From positions 72,786 through 136,785 of the forward strand of contig NMRA01000262.1 of assembly GCA_002633005.1 (NCBI GenBank): DNA of 64,000 nucleotides, read 5' to 3'. The stretch is from Phoronis australis. Its lineage: Eukaryota > Phoronida > Phoronidae. Positions within the stretch are counted from its first letter, which is position 1. Each line of letters begins with the position of its first letter. This document shows, one piece after another, positions 47,656-59,600 of the stretch. Below the pieces are notes generated by a model. That model was not told the DNA's origin, made no database searches, and worked only from the letters and a program-made list of their open reading frames with translations. A program made the translations under genes and the position numbers.

Positions 47656-50600
47656 CTGAAACCAGAACATATTGACACCAAAAAATCTACAAAAGAATTG
47701 ATTTCAACACGGTGAAGCCTCTAGCATTTGATGTTTGACGTTTACCCAAGTTGACATTAATTTGGTCACGAGAACATGCCTTTTTGTAAAATTAGCAAAA
47801 AGAAACTTCCATTAATAGCAAAACAATGATATCAACAACATGACACAATTTCATTGAAACATTCAAGATGAAATCTCAAAAATGGTGTTACGGTTTTCTA
47901 AATGATCGTGCAAATTTTTTCATGAAAATTCCAAGACTCTTATCTAATCTTTAATAGCCCCTCATACATAAATTGAACATTTTAAAAACAATTGCCAATA
48001 ATGTTTTGGAGGACAGTGCATAAAACATTTTAGTAACTAAACATTTCATATGAATCCGGTTAGCCTCTTCTGAGATAAGAAATTCTGAATTGAGCCAAAT
48101 GTGGAAATTTTCGTAGGATCCTATAAAAATGATCAGTGTATATGGTTTGTACTAAACAAATGTTAGATTAGAAGAGTCAGATGAGCCTAACTGTAAGTCA
48201 TCAAGTTGATGACTTGTTTACATGCTGGCAAAACAAACAGTTGAACTGAAAGACATTTAACCAGCTGTTTTGAAATGTCTAACACAATTAACTGAAGTCA
48301 GCACATGCCATGAATACAGCAAACATAATTAAATTACATGTTTGCTGTATTGATGGTAATTTGTGCATTAGGGAAATCTTTCTTGAAAAAAGAGGACGTC
48401 CTCAATATCCTGGGGGTTCTCTTTCATATTACTGGTGCCTTGCCATACTCACCATCCATAACAACAAAATAACAATGAAGGTGACTAGCAAACCAGTTAT
48501 GAAATGCCCCCCCCCCCATACAACATGATACCATTAAACTGGAGATCTAACAAACACATATGAAACCTGGCTGCAAAATACCCAACAAAGACGAGATTGG
48601 GTCAACCTAACTAAGAGCCATCCCTGGGTCACGTGACATAAAATGATGAGATTTGTAACTTACTCTGCCATCTGTTGTTCTTGATAAAAGGCTAGCTCCT
48701 CTGGTTTATTTATGTCATCAGAACGGACCCAGTCCAGACTAGCTTGATACCGAGGCAGTGGACGCTTCTAAAGTAAAAACACAGTTTGGTGTTACTTCAA
48801 AATCTTTCATGAACGGAGGAGTAAAGTCATTATAACTTGTCCACAATTTACAACACATGAGGAAGCAGATTGGCCTAGTGAGATATGTGTAGACAATTTA
48901 CAACATGGTATGAGGAAGTAGTGTGGCCTGTAGAGATAATTGTAGACAATTTACATCATGGTTTGAGGAAGCAGTGTGGCCTAGAGGGATAAGTGTCCAC
49001 AGCCTTTACTCCATGTCATGGATTCAAGTCCCACTGGGGCATACTGTTAGACCCTTGAGTCAGGTCTATAGCTCCTCAGCTCAGTTTAACCTACACATTA
49101 CCAAAGCATAAAAATGCTCCATGTGATCAGAGCAATGGGCCCACATGACAATGTGTACCAGACCGCTTGCTTAATTATTTTTTTATGACAAGTTACAAAT
49201 TGCATGAATTAAGATACTATTTAAACAATATTTTGAGTAGCTTGCAAAAAGCACTTTAAAAAGTGCTACTAACAAGCTACTCACAGCTTGCAAATCTTTG
49301 TAAATCATTGAGATGATGTTTCAAAATCTAACCAATTACTTAATTAAACACGATCATTTTCTGACAACTTTATTAAGAGGAAGTAACAGACTGTTACTCA
49401 AGTAATGAATTCACGCCACAATCTGGAACATGCTTGTTCAAAAATGATTACTTAACTTACTGTTATCTATATGAGGCAACAATGTGTTTTTTCAAGAAAG
49501 CAGTTGCAGCAACTAGACACCAAGAAATAATTCAGAAAGATCACTGCCACCTCAAAGTGATTTCAGGAAGTTACAAAGAAAATAAATCGGGTACTCAGTC
49601 TTTACGAGTGCATGCACGAGAATATCAGGCAAAAATGGGAACATGACATATCATTCACTTTTTAGCTTTTGCGCTTATCTGTATGACTTACATCCGCCAA
49701 CGAATGCGGTGCTTCCAGCTGTACTTGGGAAACGCCGACAAAAATCACACGTCATCCCTTGTTCACTGTCTCGCTGGCCAGGAAACCTAATTTTCCATGA
49801 CGGAACCCACCCCCGCACTCTTTTCTTTTCATATTGTTACTTTGATTCTTCCTGATTTGTTTTTTTAGCAACTAAACCATGTTTGGACATTTTGCCAGAG
49901 TGCAGACGATCAGTAGTATCACTTGACAGCTTATTCAGAAACTGCAGCCTCCCCTTGAGTAACGCTAAGACCTCGCAAGATTACGCGAGATAATGCTATG
50001 TATTTTAAATGAAATCACGCGACATTGGCTAGATTTTAGCTAGGTCCTAGCGTTACTGAACGCACACCAGGACTCGTTCAGAGAATCGAAAGGCTTTGAC
50101 CGCGGACGTCACGTGTGCACGCAGCGTCACTCGTTCAATTTTCCTTACGGTGCTCATTCGAAGACAGAAGTTTCTTTGACGGCCACCAGGGGTTTTCCGA
50201 CACTATTTAAGTTTGTGTTGAGGTTCGTTACTCCCGAACAAATGTCGAGCAGACAATCTTAGGGTCTACTTGCCTATGCGGCCAGCTTTTTAACTTGCCC
50301 ATCGGGCAGGTAGTTTTCAAATTCCACTTGCCCAAGGAAAAATCTACGTATACACGGGCAATCGTTAGTGTTGAGCCCTGAGAAGATTCCTTGGTGTATC
50401 AATTTGAAATGAAAATTCTGTGAATTGTAACCTGTGCACTACGTGGCCACCCACTAAACATAGCCACTGTCTGTACACCAGACTTAAAATTGTTTGCGAT
50501 ATTGTTATTACCTTTTCAATTTTTTTAACGTTGGGCAGTAATCGTTCGGCTAGAGACTTGCTTTCCTTTGCCTGAGGGCTGCATTCCAGAATTTCTGGTG

Positions 50601-53600
50601 ACCTGAATGATTCAGAATTGTTCATTAAGTTCACGATACACATACACTAACCTGATCCAGAATTGAATACTGAGTTTTGATTTGAAGTGAAACATGTTTT
50701 AGTACATTCTTGGCTGTAGTGAGCAGACTACAGTCTAGTTCGTAACTTACTTTGCTCTACAAAAGGGCACATTTTAGAAACAGAATTGCATGAAAAGATT
50801 CCATATTTTATTTAGGTTAGTTGAATTGAAAGGAATACATGGCTGAGGGCACTTCATTTAAACTAAACAAAAGGATTTTATGGGGTTCAAAATCACTATA
50901 GGATTATATTTAACCTGAATTTCAACCTCTTTAGCTCGTTACACAGGGGAATCTAATTTAATAGATATTTTACTCCAAAAAAATCCCATAATACTCTTAC
51001 TGTGAAAGGACATTATTTCCGACACCAAAAAGTCACAAGCAATGTGTATAAATTTGGCATTTTCGAATGTGCAACTTTGGGATTTGTCTACACTAATAAA
51101 CGTTTTTTGTGAGTCGATGATCATATGAAAATAATTTTATATGAACAAAGCCTAGCTTGGTTTTTGTTTTTGAAACACTGTCAGGTAAAAATCAATTTTA
51201 AGGGAAAAATTGCAAGAATGGATGAAAACTTCATATAAACTCCCAACAAAGTTATTTTTTAGCTGTCCTTAGTCTCTAAAAGGGTGAAGGACATGTTTCT
51301 GAATGTCTATCCAGTCGGTATCCTAATGAACTCATCCAAAAAATAGCATCCCCTGATAAGATCTTGCTATATTGACGGACATCTTGCTATATTGACGGAC
51401 ATATCGCTATATTGACGGACATCTTGCTATATTGACGGACATCTTGCTACATTGACAGACACCTTGCTATATTGACAGACATCTTGCTATATTGACAGAC
51501 ACCTTGCTATATTGACGGACATCTTGCTATATTGACAGACACCTTGCTATATTGATAGACACCTTGCTATATTGACGGACATCTTGCTCTATTGACGGAC
51601 ATCTTGCTATATTTACGGACATTTTGCTATATTGAAAGACATCTTGCTCGGCCCGCTACAGCTTTTACAACACATACCAATGAACTACGGTAACCTCATT
51701 CCTAAAATCGACCAAAAATCAAGTGAAACTCTTAACTTTCTTTCTATCATTTTTCCTTTCTCTCTTTTGTGATTCAAAAACTAAAAACTTCTCTTTACTT
51801 CTAATAAGGAATCCAGAATCTTAAAGATGATTTTACAAGTTATTTCTAATAACTTAACACAATCAGGCTGGTGTTATTCATGTAAGGGACTAATTATGTA
51901 CCAAATCCTCAGAATCATGAATGAAATTAGTCATACATGGCTTAGGCTAGTAAAAATGGTATAGCTATAGCATGACACTTGTCATTAATCCCTATTGATG
52001 AGGACAAGTTGTTCTGATAGAGAGATCATGGCAATGGTATCATCTCAAAGGCAAGCGTTGCTTACTTGAACTGGGAAAACAAAGATGGCAGCCTAATAGG
52101 AGTCTTCTGACTCGTCAACACATCACTCAATATGTCAGTGCTCTTCTTCCTCATTGGCTGGGTGACATTCCTGTCAATCATCTGTCGGAGGATCTGTAAT
52201 GTTTTCCTCCCAATTACTGAACCACCGTTGCAGTCAGCCTGAAATAATTTGAAGTTTCTGATCAGAACTGCCAGATGTTCATTCCAAGATGCACGAGGAT
52301 TTAATCTAGATTAATTTAGTTTACTCTAGATTCACTACATGTTAATTAGAATGAACGAATGACCAATTGAAGTTTCCAAACGTTCTACAATAATTCACAA
52401 CAGTCTCGTAGCTGAGCAAGTTCACGTTTTCCAAATCCAAAACTAAACAAAGACATTTACATATAATGTAAAACGAATATCAGAGACATAAAGTTTTGAG
52501 TGACGCAGCTGTGAAGAACTCCTCTCGACGGAAAACTTTACCCTCTGTGGACTGACTCCATATGCACTGTGTTGAAAAGCAGTGCATTGTGGGATTAGTT
52601 CCTTTAGATGACTTGCCACTGTCTCCACACTGGACTTTCTCAAAGTGTTTGTCTTGCTTCTGATAATGACGTTCCTAATCAGGTTGACCACTTTCTCCAC
52701 TGCATTCCTGGTAACGAGGTATAAAGCTCTGAGAAAGGTCATTTACTATAAACATTGAAATTTCAAAGAAAATGCAGTCCCACATAGCACAGTCAAAATT
52801 CTTCGTCACATCACAATTTCGGTCAACACATGTCAAAAATTAGTAGTTCCACTAGCGGCCCAGATGTAACTTTCATGTTTATTAAGTGCCTGCACATCTC
52901 AAAATAGTCTTCTCAAATCAGAGATAAAATACTCCGTCAGGTGTAGTTCCTGAGGGCCAACCGCATCATGGCAGCCATTTTGGATAGTCGTGATTCGTCA
53001 ACTAACCTAATAATTCTAGCAAATAAGGTTATGGGGACAACAATAGTCTTAGTCACACAAACATTGGTTTGAAAGAATTAAAGATGATTTGATGATGCAC
53101 TCGGAATGCACGTCAAAGATATACAGGGAATGAAACAGGAAAAGTGACTTAAATAAGCTGATAAATGCAAGCAGAAAACTTCACATTAAAATGCGTAAAC
53201 GCCTAAATATACCATAGCCTATTACCAAGATACGGATAAACAAGCACTTTTGGAAGAAATTCATCTTCATAATGTTTTACAAATATTTACTTTCGTTTCA
53301 ACTATGATTATGGATGACAATATGACTCACACTAACCAACACGTATAACACTAGACAACAAGACTGATGAACTTCGAATGCCATCAAATTATGTGAACAT
53401 ATTTTTTCTACAAATTTCATGTTATGAAATAGCTTACCAGAGCATCTAACCTTGTCCTCACACATAAGAGTACAATTAATGCAAAACAACAATTGTACAG
53501 AGTGTCTGAATGAATCCGACACTCGTATGACGAATGAAATTTGCCGTGTCCATGTTTTGGGATACTCCATGAATGGGCTGACAAAGGATAGGTATCATGG

Positions 53601-56600
53601 ATACACCACTGTGTGCAACAATTTGCGCGTTTCCCCAGGACTCCTTTTTACAATGTGGCTTAAGGCAAATAGCTTTAGTGAAATATGATCAAAAACACAT
53701 CGTAGCTTGCAAAAGATTCTGTCATATTGACTTGAAGTTTGTGCTTGTGAGACTGCTTAATAGTAACTATATGTAAGGTGTGTCATAACTGTGTTTTTGT
53801 TGGAACAATCCATAGGCTTATTGTCAGTGATCATAGGCTTATTGTCAGTGATCATAGGCTTATTGTCAGTGATCATAGGCTTATTGTCAGTGATCATAGG
53901 CTTATTGTCAGTGATCATAGGCTTANGAAGCAGTCAGTTGGCGAGTTTTCGCCCTGGGATTTCAGCACAATTTTCTGTAAAATGATCGTAATTTAGCAGC
54001 AAAGTTTGATAGCAATGCACCACAGTTTTGTTGAAAGTCTTTCATAGATTACATGCGTCACAGAGCGTAAATTTGATGAATCTTAGCTTCCGATTTCACT
54101 GGTGACCTGTTTCGGAGACCGGGTTTCAACCGCCTTGGGTTATAATAAGCGCCCCCCTGAACCGAACTTTTCTAAGCGCCCTGGGCGGTTATTACGGCGA
54201 ATACGGTAGCATCATTTTTATTCTAATGAATTGCACTACTCTCTTGGTATAATCAATACAGTCGGTACTCTAATAATTGATTGCACTGACAAATAATTGC
54301 TGCTTGTCAAAACAGTGAGAAAACTTGTGTACAAAAGAAGGAAGAAGTGACCTACAGTCTGTGAAAAAAGAACTGCTTGTGAAATAAGATGTTGTTCATG
54401 AGAAGAGAAAGCTGTTAGTAAGAACACCTGTCTGGTAGTTCATGATGGAGGAAGACTGTTGCTGCTGCTGAACTAAACAACAAAGAAAAGCAGTGTAATG
54501 CCGTCACAACTGCACCACAAACCGTCTGCTTATAGTAATGGCTATCGGCATCATACAATGGACATTACAAAATGCAGTATGTGTCCAAAGAATTCGAAAA
54601 TGGAACACGTCACAATCTCCCAAATAGAAAACTATTTGCCAAATTTCTTGAAAATTACGTCCCTTTGAAGATACTGTGGCAAGCTTAAAACATGGTATTG
54701 CCCTAAGAAGGCACAGTGTTAGTTTGATTGGTCTAAAACAAATCGATGTTACTTGTCCCTTTCATAGGGATACACTTGCCAAGCTTCACAAGGATCCTGC
54801 AAGGGACTCAGGAAATATAGCTGCAGATGTCACAGTAGTCAGAATGACCCTACAAGGGACTCAGGAAATATAGCTGCAGATGTCACAGTAGTCAGAATGA
54901 CCCTGCAAGGGACTCAGGAAATATAGCTGCAGATGTCACAGTAGTCAGAATGACCCTGCAAGGGGTTCAGGAAATATAGCTGCAGATGTCACAGTAGTCA
55001 GAATGACCCTGCAAGGGGTTCAGGAAATATAGCTGCAGATGCCACAGCAGTCAGAATGACCCAAACATCGACATTAATTGTTCCCCTATCGGTAGAAATA
55101 GAAATAGATTGGCCAACTTTCATATGGAGTTTGGCAAATAGAAAGGTAGGTGCCAAAAAACAAAAATAATAAAAATGGTCGTGATGCATAATACGTAGAG
55201 TCTATTTCAAAACAAAAAATTATCAACTCCTAAATGAAAATTTATCTGTCAAATGTCATAAAAATTCATTAAGTATCTCCAAACATACAGAGACAAATGT
55301 AAAAAACTAAAACAGACACAAGTGGGAACACAGGAGGTCAGATTGGTCTGAACCTCGCCATCACCTATTGCAGCTTCACAGGAACACATCTACCAAATCT
55401 TATAGAGATTGTGCAAGGGGTTTAGGAGACAAAGCAGCAGATACCAGGCACCCAGACAGAGATGAAAATATGCACCCACGTATTTATATATAAGCGGGCG
55501 CATAAATTACCCTGGGTTGACTTCTTCCTCAACTACAGTCTGAAGTTTATGTACAAAGTCCACAAACTCTCCAAACCCTTTAACATGTTGATTGACAGCT
55601 GACTTAGGATCGGGGGCATAACCCTTGCCCCCCAGTCTCAGTCTCATGATGTACGACGAGGCAGTCTACAATGGCAGGCACAATAGTGTAAGGGACCGTT
55701 CAACATTATCAGCATTTTCACAAGNAAATATAGCTGCAGATGTCACAGTAGTCAGAATGACCCAAACATCAACATTAATTGTTCCCCTATCGGTAGAAAT
55801 AGATTGGCCAACTTTCATATGGAGTTTGGCAAATAGAAAGGTAGGTGCCAAAAAACAACAAAAATAATAAAAATGGTCGTGATGCATAATACGTAGAGTC
55901 TATTTCAAAACAAAAGATTATCAACTCCTAAATGAAAATTTATCTGTCAAATGTCATAAAAATTCATTAAGGATCTCCAAACATACAGAGACAAATGTAA
56001 AAAACTAAAACAGACACAAGTGGGAACACAGGTGGTCAGATTGGTCAGAATCTCGCCATCACCTATTGCAGCTTCACAGGAACACATCTACCAAATCTTA
56101 TAGAGATTGTGCAAGGGGTTTAGGAGACACAGCAGCAGATACCAGGCACCCAGACAGAGATGAAAATATGCACCCACGTATTTATATATAAGCGGGCGCA
56201 TAAATTACCCTGGGTTGACTTCTTCCTCAACTACAGTCTGAAGTTTATGTACAAAGTCCACAAACTCTCCAAACCCTTTAACATGTTGATTGACAGCTGA
56301 CTTAGGATCGGGGGCATAACCCTTGCCCCCCAGTCTCAGTCTCATGATGTACGACGAGGCAGTCTACAATGGCAGGCACAATAGTGTAAGGGACCGTTCA
56401 ACATTATCAGCATTTTCACAAGAACACAAACCGTACCCGTAATGAGCGAGGGGCTTACTTTTAGCGTATACTTTTGACGTTGTAAAAATCAAAATGTCAA
56501 ATAACAGAAGTTAATTTTTTAAATTACTTTAAATTTTAACATGAGCATAAAAACATGAAGAAACAACCAATAGTAAACACGTTACCAATATGTACATGTA

Positions 56601-59600
56601 CGTCTGGCAGACTTGAGCAACAACTACAAATCACAGGAATCAGAGTCAACATCAAACACAAATGACTGGTTAGAAACACGAGTCTCATGAATATCAGCAA
56701 CCCTGTGGGTGCACCTCAGTTTTCAGTCACATTTTGAATTACACACCGCCTTGTTGGTACTAAGTCCAGTATTACAGTGATCAGTTCAATTCCGATTCAT
56801 AACAAAGTAGAATTGTTTGTTGTCAGAATTTCCCAGGAAAACAACTTCAACGAAAGACTTCCGATTTTTATTCAATATGAGTTATGTTATACCCCCATCA
56901 TACCGCGTGGTGCCATTACGGTTTTTCGTCAAAATCGCCATCACCGTAGTGACAACACCAGCAGTGTTTCATAGTTTTCCCCTACCCGTCATACATGTGT
57001 TTTGCTTCACGCCATGAGATCGCCGAAGGATTGCCAGTCTACATTTTTGGTGATTGCATGGCAGTAAGTACAGCGGAAGCACAGCGGTGATAGAGGTGCT
57101 ACTGCAGTCCTTGTACGGTGCAACGGCGATCATGACGGCGTCGTGGCGATCCCACTGCGGATTGGCCCAACCCGCGGTACCACTAAAGAAGTTTTAAACC
57201 TGTTCAAAGTTTCCGCCATGCCACAGCGAAGGTCCGCAATTACGAAAGTGCTACGGCAATCAATGACAGAACCACTGCGGAACCACAGCAATCATGGCGG
57301 TGCCATTGAGGTTTATGCCGTACAAGCACCGCAGTGGCACGGCACCTCCAGTGCGACGGAGGTATAACAAGAGATACCCTACAGAATAAAGTGAACAAAA
57401 AATGCATTCCACACAGCGACTGCTATTTCTGATCACAGCAAAAATGGCTGTTAATAATTACTATGGCTGCAAAATTCTAATATAGAATGACTTAGTCATC
57501 TCACTAACTTAATTTCCCATCTTATTTAGTCGTGAGGGAAGGCTACTCTCATAATAGACTTGACTTCTGTCCAGTATGACCAGCAAATCCGGGTCATTTT
57601 GTCTGAATACTGTTGACGTGTCTCTAACGCCAGACTTTTCTCATGAACAGAATTACAATGAATAGATCAAAACGCCAAAAGTAATATTACTTGTGACAAA
57701 AAATCAAACCTAATGGGTTCTGAATTTTGTTGATTACACTCCTGTTCATCAGAACTATATAGTTACAGTAGATATGTGACTGGTCAGTTCATTCGCACCT
57801 CATTGCTTACCGGACACATGTTTTCGACATAACTCTGAATCCTAGTTTGTCCATGGTCCCATTCTGCTTTGTCATAGTACTGTATCTAACCACAGTTGTT
57901 TAGTGAACCAAATTTATATTTTTATTGCAGTTCACCACCTTTTTACCAATTATGGCCAATAAATGTGTACAAAGTCAAATCTCTGAACAGACTTTTTCTT
58001 CTGACCACCACAACATGGGTTTTTCCCACGCTTAATAATTTATAAACATTTCATTAACATTTACATTAACCAACTTCCTCATTCATTTACATGTAATATG
58101 TTTCTAGTTTAAAGTGACAGTAGTAAACTAATAGGGAATATAAGTTTTTTGAAACGCAGACTGAGCAAATCTATAACTCACCTGAAACATTGGCATGCCC
58201 TTGACCTTTGACTCGTGCTTCAAGGAGGTAAAGGCAGCATGGTCAAGTTCACGGTCAGGCACATTAAAGACCCGCGCCAGGGCCAGCTCACTCCTACTGT
58301 TGACGAGCAGTTGAAGGTAGGAAGTGAACACCAGCTCCAAGTATACCTGACGACGAGAAAAGTAGTCCGTTATAACGGACAAAGAAAAGTACTTTGGAGA
58401 AAGAATTGATAAAAGCAGTCCAGTTACATGGTAGAATTTGAAAGAAAACAACAAATTACAAAGTGTTTTAATCATGACATGTTTTGATGAGAATGTCTCA
58501 AGCTAGAGTGATAAGTTGTGGGGTGAGGTATAAACATGAGATGATAATAAAGAGATAGATTAGGCTGGACATTCATGAACAGTAGCTTCTTGAGAACAGT
58601 GGACGATGCTAAAACATGTTATATCACTGTGTTGAAGTTTTTTTATATATTTTACATATCTTCTTCTTTATTCTAATAACTCCCAAAGCATGTCTCTGAG
58701 ATAATTTGTTATATATGACCTTTAGCCTCAGAACATGTCTGTCGAATATTACAACTTTTGAATTTTCCACACCTTTCACTTTGAAAGACAGAGGGTTCGT
58801 GATCAAATTTTTATGTATTTGAATGTTATGGTGGCCTATATACAAAGAGAACAAATTACTGCATCATTATCCTGTCCTTACCTCTGTGACAGAAAATGTT
58901 GTGGAACTACTATTATTGACTGAAGATGCTAATACTTCATCATAGCTAGATGGACTGGTGATGACATTGCAAGCGTCACTGCCATCTAGTGGTAGCTCCA
59001 AGTTTGTTTTGAAGACCGTTTTACTTTTACAAAGCAAAGAGAATGCAGCTTTCTGAAAATACAATATCCAGCTGTAAACTAGATAGTAATATAGTGAACA
59101 GCATGTAGAATCACACACTGTGTATTACAGTACAAATTAAATGGCAGAATAACCCATACCAATGAAGACTGGTTCTCAACAGCCACCACTGCACAAAAGT
59201 TGTACCTTGAGTAGCATGATTGATCTCACTAAAGCTTTTTCCAATTCAAAAAAATCTCCACTTTGGGAGAGCGGAAAAATAAATATTTCACGTCAGTTCG
59301 ATACGTGTACAAAAATTGAGAGTCAGATTATTGGGCATCTCAAATTCAAGGTCACGGGAAGCAGACGTGTAAATGATCAGCCTTACTTTTTATGAACTTC
59401 TTGACTTTACTTTCAAAATTTTTGACACAAATGTTGGCGTGGTCCCCAATTTGAGAAAATATGACAGATGCAAAAATCCCCCACGTTTCAAATTTCAAAA
59501 TAAGGAAAATTCAATTTCACCAAGGATTCTGTTGTCCCAAATTTTGGCGACTGTCCCAAACCAGGGAACTTTTACCTTAGTTGACACTTTACAATATTAT

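Noticed and set aside
52443-52742. 99-codon minus-strand frame between PARPBP exons 6 and 7
   Set aside because: Looked like a possible missing exon, but no fitting splice sites at both ends and no resemblance to PARI; more likely repeat-derived.
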